From JACQNR01 sp049515175 (GTDB taxonomy: Bacteria > Acidobacteriota > Terriglobia > UBA7540): DNA of 52,277 nt. Positions 24,339-32,120 of this stretch are shown in pieces. The DNA lies in the NCBI GenBank assembly GCA_049515175.1, contig JBEKUI010000003.1, forward strand, positions 1-52,277. The letters are read 5' to 3'. Every line of letters begins with the position of its first letter. Position 1 is the stretch's first letter. The notes below the pieces were generated by a model. That model saw only the letters and a program-made list of their open reading frames with translations, searched no databases and had not been told where the DNA came from. The position numbers were made by a program, and so were the translations under genes.

Positions 24339-25179
24339 ACACGGTGATTTCCCCGAGCGGCCGGACCGTTGCCATGTCCCGGATCGACTGGTATGTTGCC
24401 TCGCTGATGACGATCGTGGCATGCAGGTCTTTAGTCGCGCCCTCCAGCCGGGAACCCACATTGACGCTGTCGCCGATGACGGTGAAATCCATCCGTTGCT
24501 CAGACCCGATATTGCCGAATAGCATTTCGCCGGTGCTGATTCCCACGCCAATCTTGAGCGTTGGTCTTCCCTCACTCTGCCACTTTTGGTTCAGTTTTTC
24601 CAGCCCCTCGATCATCTCCAGCGCCGCGCGCGCCGCCCGCCCCGCGTGGTTGGGCTGGGGCAGCGGGGCACCCCAATAGGCCATCACGCAGTCGCCCACA
24701 AACTTGTCCAGCGTGCCGTGATTATTGAAGACGACAGAAACCATCATGTTGAGGTGCTCGTTCAGGGTTTTGACCACCGCCTCCGGCGCCATCTTTTCCG
24801 AAATGCTGGTGAATCCGCGGATATCGCTGAAGAGCACGGTCAGGTGCCGCTTCTCGCCGCGCAGGCTCTCCCAAGCGAAGTCCTGCATGATGGTTTGGAC
24901 GAGCTGCGGCGAGAGATACTTGAGCAGCGTCTTGCGGTAGCGGCGCTTCTCGCGGCCTTCGGTGGCGAAGCGGGTGAGCGTCGATCCGGTGAAGGAAAGA
25001 GTCCCGGCGGCGAGCGGAGCAACCATCGCCACCCAGAGGTTCTGCGCGCGGAACAGCGCACAGACCACCCCGAAATACCCCACGCCGGCAAGCAGTGCCA
25101 GGAGCGTGTAGATTAGCGCCGAATTAAACCCATAAACGACTCCCGCCATCAACAGCGCCAGGGCGCACACCGCCACCAC
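24322..25179 (-). CDS. Adenylate cyclase catalytic half of a broken CHASE2-cyclase gene
   Basis: At least 285 residues: three membrane helices (MVAVCALALLMAGVVYG, LIYTLLALLAGVGYFGVVCA, LWVAMVAPLAAGTLSF), a linker (RRYRKTLLKYLSPQLVQTIM) and a full class III cyclase domain. Metal-binding Asp residues are in VLFSDIRGFTSISEKM and VGDCVMAYWG; the Lys in LDKFVGD and the Thr in DFTVIGD suggest ATP rather than GTP; transition-state Asn and Arg are in SVNVGSRLEG. The reading frame continues upstream of this ATG to about 25210 (ADARWTVV), where it should have joined the CHASE2 sensor but is out of frame and lacks the second half of that domain. The catalytic half might still be expressed from an internal start. 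Confidence 0.85.
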   Translation of the reverse strand: MVAVCALALLMAGVVYGFNSALIYTLLALLAGVGYFGVVCALFRAQNLWVAMVAPLAAGTLSFTGSTLTRFATEGREKRRYRKTLLKYLSPQLVQTIMQDFAWESLRGEKRHLTVLFSDIRGFTSISEKMAPEAVVKTLNEHLNMMVSVVFNNHGTLDKFVGDCVMAYWGAPLPQPNHAGRAARAALEMIEGLEKLNQKWQSEGRPTLKIGVGISTGEMLFGNIGSEQRMDFTVIGDSVNVGSRLEGATKDLHATIVISEATYQSIRDMATVRPLGEITVYEDRH

Positions 25180-25613
25180 CGTCCAGCGCGCATCCGCGGC
25201 GCACAGGCTAGGACAACGTTCCCGCGCTCATTGAGGGCCGCAGCGAACTGCGCGTCATCGCCCTCGTGCGGATCGGCGCCCTGAAACACAATATCCACGC
25301 CGATGGCCCGCACGCCGCACTCGTTCAGGTAATCGATCACGCCCGCGTAGAGCTTACGGCGCCACGGCCACCGGCCGAAGTTATCGAGCATGTCGCGCGA
25401 AGCGAAGTTCGTGTCGTCGAGCGCGACAATGACGATGTCGCGGCTGGCCCGTCCGGCTTGGGGAAGGGCACGGAAGCGCCAGTCGAGCGACTTGCGCTCG
25501 GCCGTTTCCAGCCAGCCCAGGCGCTCGGCGCCCAGGGCCAGCAGCCCACTCGCGAGGCCCAGCGCCACGGCTTGCACCGCCTTGGATTTCGCCCAGTCTC
25601 GGAAACGATTCAT
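25149..25613 (-). pseudogene. CHASE2 sensor fragment, truncated and out of frame with its cyclase
   Basis: The first half of a CHASE2 extracellular sensor: an N-terminal membrane helix (AVALGLASGLLALGAERLG), then SLDWRFRALPQAGRASRDIV and IVALDDTNFASRDMLDNFGR, which leads into WPWRRKLYAGVIDYLNECGV and GADPHEGDDAQFAAALNERG. After NVVLAC the frame becomes meaningless (APRMRAGRWWRCAPWRC) and stops at 25149, while the cyclase frame picks up at the same place. CHASE2 domains normally continue for roughly another hundred residues. An internal deletion plus frameshift, or an assembly error, explains this best. The start is the ATG at 25613 or GTG at 25625. Confidence 0.75.
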
Positions 25614-25640
25614 AGCACTGACCACCCGCCTCCATCGCGA

Positions 25641-28274
25641 TTACTGGCCGGGTTGGGGAGGGTGGTCGTCCAGCCAGCGCGCCAGTTTCGCCTGTTGTTG
25701 CGCCTTGAAGTCGATGCAGTCCCCGATGCTCTCCAAGGTCTGCCGGAGGGTCCGTTCGGCGGCCTCCACCTTGTTCCGAGTGAAGAAATCCTTCACCTCT
25801 GCGAGGTGTGCCTGGTCGCAAAACGCACTCGCTGAGCCAACGACGGTCGCCTCGGTGAATGGCGCGCTGAGTTTTTCCTTCAGCTCCGGCCAGTGAGTTT
25901 TCACGAATTCCCACGCCGCCTCCTGGCCTGCGGGGTTCCGCAAGAGCGACCCGATCAACTCCGGTGCATCGGAGACGCGGACGTCAGAGGAGGCGGCATA
26001 CTCCAGGGTGCGCTCGACGAGCGAACGGTCACGGAACGCCGGGAGGGCATACAGAAAGCGATCGTGTTCTTGCGGTGAGGCGGCCTTCTCGGTCTGGGTC
26101 TTGTACTCATCGTAGAGTGTCCGGTCACCCTTCAAAGCCGCCAGGCGGATGGCCGTCCCCGCCAGCGTGGGATCCAGCGATTGGGGATCGCGAAGGTACT
26201 GTTCCGCCAAAGTCCGGGCGCGCGCCAAGACCTCGGGATCGTCGCCGGCGACGCCAAGCGCGAAAAGCACGTTGGCGCGCAGTTCACGCCGTTCGCCGTC
26301 CTCGTGGGGCGCGGCCTGCCAGCCCAGTTCGGCCGCCCGCGGCCGCAGAAGTTTGCGTACCCAAGCGTGGAACTGATCGCGACGGTCCTCTGGAACGAGG
26401 TATTGGTGTGCGTAGAGGAGGTTGGCGGTCAGAGTCTCCATCACGGCGCGCTGCTTATCTTCCCGCAACGCCTCGGTCAGGGCGAGATAATCGGCCAGGC
26501 TGCTTTGACCCACTCGCATCGCCGACCAGGTATCGTTCAATAGCGCGATGCGCTCCACCGGAGTGAGCGAGGTCGCAGCCGCCGCCGTCAAGGCGGCAAG
26601 GGCCCGGGACTTGTACGCCGACCGGTAATAAGCTTGGGCTCCGGCATTCAAATCAAACCAGGCCGGGCAGTCCCTCAGGGGAATGGTCTGTTCTTTTTGA
26701 GTCAGGAGTGCGCACGTGGTTGCAGTCGAACCACCTTCGGCCATGGGGTGGAGTTTCATGCACACGGGAATTTGCCAAAGTTCACTCGATCCGGCCTCAA
26801 ACAGCGCCCGGCTGTCGAAATACCGCCGCTGCTCGAGCCTGATGGATGCCGAGCCTCCCGCGCATTTCAATTGCGCGCTGACCAGCGGGACCCCGGGTTG
26901 ATCCACGAAGCTCTTCATGACCTCGCGTACCGGCTGGTTAGAGACCTCCGCCAGGGTGTTCCAGAAGTCTTCCGCCGCGGTGTTGCCATAAGCGTACTTT
27001 CTTAGGTAGGCTTGCACGCCTTTGCGGAATACCTCCTTCCCCAGGTAAGTCTCCATCATCCGCAGCACTGCGGCGGTTTTAGGATAGGCGATGCTGTCGA
27101 ACAGTTCGCTGATCTCAGCGGAAGATTCCGCTCTGCGGGCGCGAATCGGCCGCGTCGATTGCAGCGAATCCGAATCCATTGCCCCGTAGCTCATCTCCGC
27201 CACGTCCGTGGGAACGTTCCACTCGGGGTTCGAAGCTTCCAGGGGTTTGGGGTCGATCCAATCCGCAAAGCCCTCGTTCAGCCAGATATCGTCCCACCAC
27301 TTCATGGTGACGAGATCGCCGAACCACATGTGAGAGATTTCATGACTGAGAAGCCAGGCAACCCCGCGCCGCGAGCCCACGGAAGCCCGCGCCTCATCGA
27401 GGAGGATTGCATCCTCGGTGCCAAAGATCGCGGCAGTATTTTCCATCGCCCCTGACATGTCCGGAATCGCCACGATATCAAGCTTGCCGAAGGGATACGC
27501 GATGCCAAAGTACTCCTCGAAGTAGCGAACGGATTGCTCGGCCCTCCCGAGCGCGAAGCTGGTCAGCCCCTTTTTCTCAGGAACCGCACAGACGCGAATC
27601 GGAATTTCTTCCGCCGACCCTTCCAGGCACCCGAAATCCCCCACCGCCCAGGCCGCGAGGTAACTCGACATCTTGGGCGAGGTCGAGAACTTGAGCGTGT
27701 GCTTCCCTTCTCCCGGGCCGGGGGTGTCCGAAACCAGCTTGCCGTTGGAGATGGCCGTGTCGCTCCGATCCACCACCAGCGAGATGTCAAACGTCGCCTT
27801 CATCGCCGGCTCGTCGAAGCACGGAAACGCGCGGCGCGCATCGGTGGCTTCAAACTGCGTGCTGGCGTACTTTCGCCGCCCTGTCTTGGACAAGAAGAAG
27901 CCGCGCAGCGGTTCTTTCAGGCTCCCCCGGTATCGCAAGTGAATCTGCGCGGCGCCCGCGGAGAGTTGCCTGGCGACGGTAAGCGTGGCCATCTCGAGCT
28001 GGGCATCGGTCTCCACAACCGCCCTCTGAGTTTCCGCGCCGGCTGTCACCGCCACTTCCTGGAACTCGATGCCCACGGCATGTAGCGTAATGCTCCGCGC
28101 CGGGACCGTTAAACGGAGGGAAATCGTTTCATCGCCGGCAAAACTCTCGTTTTGGAGGTCGGGCGCGATGGCGAGTTGATAATGCTCCGGAAGGACGGTC
28201 TGCGGCAGGCGCTGGGCGCGGGCGAAGCCAGCGATGAAAATTGTGGAGAGCAGAAGAGCGATTACAGGTCTCAT
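25641..28274 (-). CDS. Secreted M1-family aminopeptidase
   Basis: 877 residues from the ATG at 28274 (GGGGGGAAG upstream). A signal peptide (MRPVIALLLSTIFIAGFARA) is followed by the M1 beta domain (HYQLAIAPDLQNESFAGDET), the substrate-N-terminus motif GAMEN (about 275, SGAMENTAAIFG), and the zinc site HEISH with the third ligand Glu 18 residues on (about 309-332, LLSHEISHMWFGDLVTMKWW, then NEGFADW). The C-terminal part is a helical ERAP1_C-like domain. It should release N-terminal amino acids from peptides in the periplasm. Most relatives use the same motifs; specificity is not evident. It lies 78 nt downstream of tyrA on the same strand. Confidence 0.96.
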   Translation of the reverse strand: MRPVIALLLSTIFIAGFARAQRLPQTVLPEHYQLAIAPDLQNESFAGDETISLRLTVPARSITLHAVGIEFQEVAVTAGAETQRAVVETDAQLEMATLTVARQLSAGAAQIHLRYRGSLKEPLRGFFLSKTGRRKYASTQFEATDARRAFPCFDEPAMKATFDISLVVDRSDTAISNGKLVSDTPGPGEGKHTLKFSTSPKMSSYLAAWAVGDFGCLEGSAEEIPIRVCAVPEKKGLTSFALGRAEQSVRYFEEYFGIAYPFGKLDIVAIPDMSGAMENTAAIFGTEDAILLDEARASVGSRRGVAWLLSHEISHMWFGDLVTMKWWDDIWLNEGFADWIDPKPLEASNPEWNVPTDVAEMSYGAMDSDSLQSTRPIRARRAESSAEISELFDSIAYPKTAAVLRMMETYLGKEVFRKGVQAYLRKYAYGNTAAEDFWNTLAEVSNQPVREVMKSFVDQPGVPLVSAQLKCAGGSASIRLEQRRYFDSRALFEAGSSELWQIPVCMKLHPMAEGGSTATTCALLTQKEQTIPLRDCPAWFDLNAGAQAYYRSAYKSRALAALTAAAATSLTPVERIALLNDTWSAMRVGQSSLADYLALTEALREDKQRAVMETLTANLLYAHQYLVPEDRRDQFHAWVRKLLRPRAAELGWQAAPHEDGERRELRANVLFALGVAGDDPEVLARARTLAEQYLRDPQSLDPTLAGTAIRLAALKGDRTLYDEYKTQTEKAASPQEHDRFLYALPAFRDRSLVERTLEYAASSDVRVSDAPELIGSLLRNPAGQEAAWEFVKTHWPELKEKLSAPFTEATVVGSASAFCDQAHLAEVKDFFTRNKVEAAERTLRQTLESIGDCIDFKAQQQAKLARWLDDHPPQPGQ

Positions 28275-28351
28275 GTGCCACTTCCCCCCGGGATTCTGCG
28301 CTAGCGACGGCTCGCGGCGGGCCTCGCCGCGCGGTGAGGAACCGCCGCTGC

Positions 28352-29209
28352 TCACTTCAGCTCGCGCAGCTTCTCGCGCAGCTTGAAGGCCCGGGCGAAG
28401 TCGCGCTCCAGTTCGCGGTCGCTCAGGTGCAGCTTCATCGCTTCCAATTTATCGATGAGCGCGTCGAGCGCCGCCTGGATATTCTCAATGTTGGTGAGGC
28501 AAATGTCACGCCAAAGGTTGTAAGGGCTCTCGGCGAGGCGTGTCACGTCGCGGAAGCCCGATGCGGCAAGCTCCAGGGGCAAGAAATCCTCCGCGCCCTG
28601 CCCGGCCACCATGCTCGCCAGGCCCGAGGAGACCAGCTGGGGCAGATGAGAGAGGAAAGCTACCGCTCGGTCGTGGGTTGAAGCTTCGGTAATGAAGGGT
28701 TTGGCGCCGACGGCTTCCACAAGAGCCAAGAACGCCTTGACGCGGGCGTCCTCGAGATGATTGGGCAGCAGCGGCGTCAGGACGTAGCGCGCGCCGTCGA
28801 AGAGTGCGGCGCTGGCGTTCTCAATCCCCGATCGCTCCTTGCCCGCCAGGGGGTGGCCGCCCATGAAGAGTGGCTCATCGCCGAAGATTTCGCGCGCCCG
28901 CTGGCAGATCAATCGCTTTGTGCTGCCCACGTCGGTAACGAGCGCCCGCGGCGAAGCCGCAGACTTCAACCGCGGCAGAAGATCGAGAATGCTCCCGACC
29001 GGAGTTGCCAGGATGACGAGGTCAGCGTCACGAACTGCCGTCGCGACTTCCGGAGAGCCTTCATCAACTGCACCCACCGCCACCGCGCGCTCGAGCATTT
29101 CGGGCTTGTCGCAACCCACGCGCCGCGCCGCGCTGCCGCGCTCCTTGAGCGCCAAGCCCCACGAGCCGCCGATCAACCCGAGACCGATGATTGAAATGCG
29201 TTGGAACAA
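28352..29209 (-). CDS. tyrA: Prephenate dehydrogenase
   Basis: 285 residues. It oxidatively decarboxylates prephenate to 4-hydroxyphenylpyruvate for tyrosine. The NAD-binding loop GLGLIGGSWG opens the protein; VTDVGSTKRLI and MGGHPLAGKERSG follow, and the catalytic His is in STHDRAVAFLSHLPQL. There is no ACT or chorismate mutase domain; the mutase is a separate gene upstream. I chose the TTG at 29209 (MFQRISIIG) because AAAGGA sits 6 nt upstream and the family begins there; an ATG at 29254 in frame has no ribosome site. A TGGGTCA palindrome lies about 63 nt upstream of the start. Confidence 0.93.
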   Translation of the reverse strand: MFQRISIIGLGLIGGSWGLALKERGSAARRVGCDKPEMLERAVAVGAVDEGSPEVATAVRDADLVILATPVGSILDLLPRLKSAASPRALVTDVGSTKRLICQRAREIFGDEPLFMGGHPLAGKERSGIENASAALFDGARYVLTPLLPNHLEDARVKAFLALVEAVGAKPFITEASTHDRAVAFLSHLPQLVSSGLASMVAGQGAEDFLPLELAASGFRDVTRLAESPYNLWRDICLTNIENIQAALDALIDKLEAMKLHLSDRELERDFARAFKLREKLRELK

Positions 29210-29271
29210 ACTTGGTCCTTTCACTCCCGAATGCCGTCCATGCACTAAGGACATACTAAGCGGCGGTGGAG

Positions 29272-29288
29272 TGGGTCAAGATGACCCA
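29272..29288. promoter_or_regulatory. Palindrome between the unknown gene and tyrA
   Basis: TGGGTCAAGATGACCCA: perfect 7-nt arms around AGA. It could be an operator for tyrA or part of a transcript end for the gene at 29320. There is no T tract. Confidence 0.35.
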
Positions 29289-29319
29289 TTGTCGCCCAGT
29301 TCGGGCCTCATTCATTCCC

Positions 29320-29898
29320 TCACTTCTGCAAAAATCCTGAGAAATCAACTTCCAGCGTAATGGGTTTGCCTGTTTCGTCCTTGAGCGTGTGCAGACGTGA
29401 TGGGGATCCGGTTTCGGTGTTCCCCTTTACGATCACTAACTGCGCCGTAAACGCTCCTGACCAATGGTCCTCACCGATGGAGTTAGTGGTCAGGGCACAG
29501 TCCCCGAACGCCCAACCACGGTACCAGTACGCCTTCCAGCCGGTAGTCCGATGGACGAAGTCAACAAGAACCTTTTTTGAATTGGAGCTACAACGGAAGT
29601 TTCCCACGGTGGCTGGGAACAGAACCGTGAGAGTGTCGATATCTTTGCCATTCAGATCAGTTGCGAAAATGGAGGCGCGACCGCCGGAAACGTCGAATGC
29701 GAAACAGCGGAATGCACCGCTTGCCTCACGACTTCGAAGTTCCAGGTTGCCGGTCAGAGTCGTGCACGAACTTTTTCCCGCCGTTGGGCGTGCGGATTCC
29801 TGCGCCATCCCTTGTGTCCCCAAGGTCGTGACATTTCCCACCAAAAGGGTACAGAGGTTACATACCACGAACGCCTCAGAGAAGAACTGCGACCGCAT
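29320..29898 (-). CDS. Secreted protein of unknown function, low-GC
   Basis: 192 residues with an N-terminal hydrophobic stretch (EAFVVCNLCTLLVGNVTTLG) that looks like a signal peptide, possibly cleaved near GMAQES. The mature part has a small beta-sandwich feel: ASGAFRCFAFDVSGGRASIF, DIDTLTVLFPATVGNFRCSS, WKAYWYRGWAFGDC and a C-terminal TLEVDFSGFLQK. Four Cys remain in the mature part. I find no family. It lies inside the aromatic operon between aroF and tyrA, only 17 nt after the end of... the aroF stop in the opposite order of transcription, and its G+C is clearly lower than that of its neighbours (about half versus about 63%). Ribosome site weak. It may be a later insertion into the operon. 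Confidence 0.7.
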   Translation of the reverse strand: MRSQFFSEAFVVCNLCTLLVGNVTTLGTQGMAQESARPTAGKSSCTTLTGNLELRSREASGAFRCFAFDVSGGRASIFATDLNGKDIDTLTVLFPATVGNFRCSSNSKKVLVDFVHRTTGWKAYWYRGWAFGDCALTTNSIGEDHWSGAFTAQLVIVKGNTETGSPSRLHTLKDETGKPITLEVDFSGFLQK

Positions 29899-29915
29899 GT
29901 GTGCCGAACCTGTCC

Positions 29916-30932
29916 TTAAATCGTGCGCCCCACTGCCGGCGCAATCATGCGCAATTCCGTCATCAACTGCTCGAACTGGTCGGGGTAAAGCGATTGCGCG
30001 CCATCGCTCAGAGCGTGCTCGGGGTCGTGATGAACTTCGATGAGCAATCCGTCGGCCCCCGCCGCCAGTCCCGCACGCGCCATGGGTGAAACCTTGTCCC
30101 GCAGTCCGGTGCCGTGCGACGGATCGACCACGATGGGCAGGTGCGAGAGTTTGTGCACCACCGGAATCGCTGAGATGTCCATGGTGTTCCGCGTGTAGCT
30201 TTCGAAGGTGCGAATGCCGCGCTCGCAGAGAATGACGTTGTAATTTCCGCCCGACATGATGTATTCGGCGGAGAGCAGAAGCTCCTCGATCGTCGCCGCG
30301 ATGCCGCGCTTAAGGAGCACGGGCTTGGCGACCTTGCCCAACTCTTTGAGCAGGTTGTAATTCTGCATATTGCGTGCGCCCACTTGCAGCACGTCGACGT
30401 ACTCGAGCATCATGGCGATCTGCGTGTGATCCATAACTTCCGAGGCGACGAGCATGCCGTGCATGTCGGCCGCGCGACGCATCAGCTCCAGACCCTTCTG
30501 TCCCAGACCCTGAAAGCTATAGGGCGAGCTGCGGGGCTTGAAGGCGCCACCGCGCAGGACTTTGGCACCGACGCTCGCCACCCTCGCCGCCACGGTCTCG
30601 ATCTGCTCCGCGCTCTCCACGCTGCACGGGCCGGCCATTACCACCACTTCCCTGCCGCCCACCGCCACCCCCTTGCCCAGCGAGATGACGGAGCCTTCCG
30701 GGCGGAAGTGGCGGCTGGCAAGCTTGTAGGGCGCGGAAATGCGCAGCACTTCCGCCACGCCGCCCAGCAACTCAATGTCGCGAGTGTCGAAATCAATTTT
30801 TGCGCCGACCGCGCCGAGCACCGTCTGCCGTGCCCCCGTCGAGCGGTGGATATCAAAACCCATGTCCATCAGTTTGTTGATGACGCGCTGGACCTGCTCT
30901 TCCGTCGCGCCTTCGTCCATGACGACGACCAT
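29916..30932 (-). CDS. aroF: DAHP synthase (3-deoxy-7-phosphoheptulonate synthase)
   Basis: 338 residues. It condenses phosphoenolpyruvate and erythrose-4-phosphate, the first shikimate-pathway step. The N-terminal 70 residues are the ferredoxin-like regulatory domain of the Thermotoga-type (AroA-beta) enzymes (MVVVMDEGATEEQVQRVINK). The barrel follows with VVMAGPCSVESAEQIE, LRGGAFKPRSSPYSFQG, QVGARNMQNYNLL, LLKRGIAATIEE, CERGIRTFESYTRNT, and metal-binding PIVVDPSHGTG and LIEVHHDPE. The N-terminal domain is where Tyr or Phe usually inhibits related enzymes. GGAG lies 9 nt upstream of the ATG, inside the end of the mutase gene, which stops 3 nt before. Co-location with chorismate mutase suggests shared control. 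Confidence 0.96.
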   Translation of the reverse strand: MVVVMDEGATEEQVQRVINKLMDMGFDIHRSTGARQTVLGAVGAKIDFDTRDIELLGGVAEVLRISAPYKLASRHFRPEGSVISLGKGVAVGGREVVVMAGPCSVESAEQIETVAARVASVGAKVLRGGAFKPRSSPYSFQGLGQKGLELMRRAADMHGMLVASEVMDHTQIAMMLEYVDVLQVGARNMQNYNLLKELGKVAKPVLLKRGIAATIEELLLSAEYIMSGGNYNVILCERGIRTFESYTRNTMDISAIPVVHKLSHLPIVVDPSHGTGLRDKVSPMARAGLAAGADGLLIEVHHDPEHALSDGAQSLYPDQFEQLMTELRMIAPAVGRTI

Positions 30933-30935
30933 GAC

Positions 30936-31232
30936 TTATGACTCCTTCGTGTGGAGAGCGCCGCCTTCCATGGAGTGGCGCTCGAGGGCCCGCGCTTCAT
31001 CGATGATGCGCTCGAACAACCGCCGAATGGCCGCGTCGTCGAGCGGGCCGTGGTTCGACTTCACAACGTTGCGGAGGATTTCCGCCTCGCGCTCCGGCTG
31101 CCAGGCCGCCAGGTTGAGCTGCTTTTTGATGTGGCCGACTTCCACCGCGCATTGCGACCGGTCGTTCAGCAGCTTTACCAACTGCTGATCGATCTCGTCA
31201 ATGCGCTTGCGCCATCCGTCGAGATCGCTCAT
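30936..31232 (-). CDS. Chorismate mutase, AroQ class
   Basis: 98 residues. An all-helical enzyme that rearranges chorismate to prephenate, feeding TyrA. The pattern is typical: WRKRIDEIDQQLVKLLNDRS (first helix with the active-site Arg), VGHIKKQLNLAAWQPEREAE (Lys and Glu), and RRLFERIIDEARALERHS (third helix). No signal peptide, so cytoplasmic. The ATG overlaps the trpA stop by 4 nt (ATGA) and aroF starts 3 nt after it; this is tight operon packing. Confidence 0.94.
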   Translation of the reverse strand: MSDLDGWRKRIDEIDQQLVKLLNDRSQCAVEVGHIKKQLNLAAWQPEREAEILRNVVKSNHGPLDDAAIRRLFERIIDEARALERHSMEGGALHTKES

Positions 31233-32047
31233 GCAAACTCGCTCCCTGTTCCTTCCTTGAGCCAGCGCACGAACTGTTCGATCGCCGCCGCTCCTCCGGA
31301 AGAATAACGTTCTTCGATTGCGTGCACCACCGCGCTGCCCACCACCGCCGCGTCCGCCTGCGCCTGGACCTGCCGGACGTGCTCGGGACGCGAGATTCCG
31401 AACCCGACCGCCAGGGGCAGCGTAGTAATCCGCCGCGCCCGCTCGACCAGTGCCTGCCCGGTCGAGGCCACTTCCGCGCGCGCGCCCGTCACCCCGGCGC
31501 GGGAGATCAGATAGAAGAATCCCGTGGAAAGCCCCGCCGCGCGCTTCAGTCGTTCGTCCGGCGATGTCGGAGCGCCCAGGAAAATCGTGTCCAGGTTCTC
31601 AGCGCGCATCGCCGAAAGGTACGCCTCCGCCTCCTCAGGCGTCAGGTCCACCACCAGCGCCCCGTCGGCCCCGGCGCGCCGGGCGTCTGCAGCAAAGGCG
31701 CGCAGCCCGTAACGGAGCACGGGATTGAAGTATGTAAAAAGCACGATCGGCGCCTGCACCGACTCGCGCCAGCGTGGCAGCCACTCGAGGATTTTGCGCA
31801 GGGTTGCGCCGGCGCGCAAAGCGCGCTCCGAGGCCCTTTGGATCACCGGCCCGTCCGCCAGCGGGTCGGAGAAAGGCACGCCCAGCTCGATGACGTCCGC
31901 GCCGCCGCGCTCGACCGCCACGAGCAAATCCCCCGTCGCCTGGAGCGACGGATCGCCCGCCGTCAGATACACTACCAGGCCCTTCGCACCGCACTCACGT
32001 AGCCGGCGAAAACAGGCCCCAATTCGAGTTTGCGTACCAGTCGACAT
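31229..32047 (-). CDS. trpA: Tryptophan synthase alpha chain
   Basis: 272 residues from the ATG at 32047. It cleaves indole-3-glycerol phosphate and passes indole to TrpB. Catalytic Glu and Asp are in DVIELGVPFSDPLADGPVIQ; YLTAGDPS, FTYFNPVLRYG, GALVVDLTPEEAE, FYLISRAGVTGAR and VGFGISRPEHV follow in the normal barrel order. No strong ribosome site is seen. Between it and trpB lies a hairpin built from TCGTCAC-type repeats, so coupling from trpB may be loose here. Confidence 0.96.
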   Translation of the reverse strand: MSTGTQTRIGACFRRLRECGAKGLVVYLTAGDPSLQATGDLLVAVERGGADVIELGVPFSDPLADGPVIQRASERALRAGATLRKILEWLPRWRESVQAPIVLFTYFNPVLRYGLRAFAADARRAGADGALVVDLTPEEAEAYLSAMRAENLDTIFLGAPTSPDERLKRAAGLSTGFFYLISRAGVTGARAEVASTGQALVERARRITTLPLAVGFGISRPEHVRQVQAQADAAVVGSAVVHAIEERYSSGGAAAIEQFVRWLKEGTGSEFA

Positions 32048-32060
32048 AATAGAAAAGGCA

Positions 32061-32115
32061 CAAGTGACGAGGAGCGAGCGGAGAATCCTCCTGTTCGTCA
32101 CTTGTCACTTATCAC
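32061..32115. repeat. Inverted plus tandem TCGTCAC-type repeat between trpB and trpA
   Basis: CAAGTGACGA (32061-32070) pairs with TCGTCACTTG (32095-32104), with a GGAG/CTCC extension inside. From 32095 the heptamers TCGTCAC, TTGTCAC, TTATCAC run in tandem and end in TG. The same heptamer family is at 7331-7358. Confidence 0.75.
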
Positions 32116-32120
32116 TGTCG

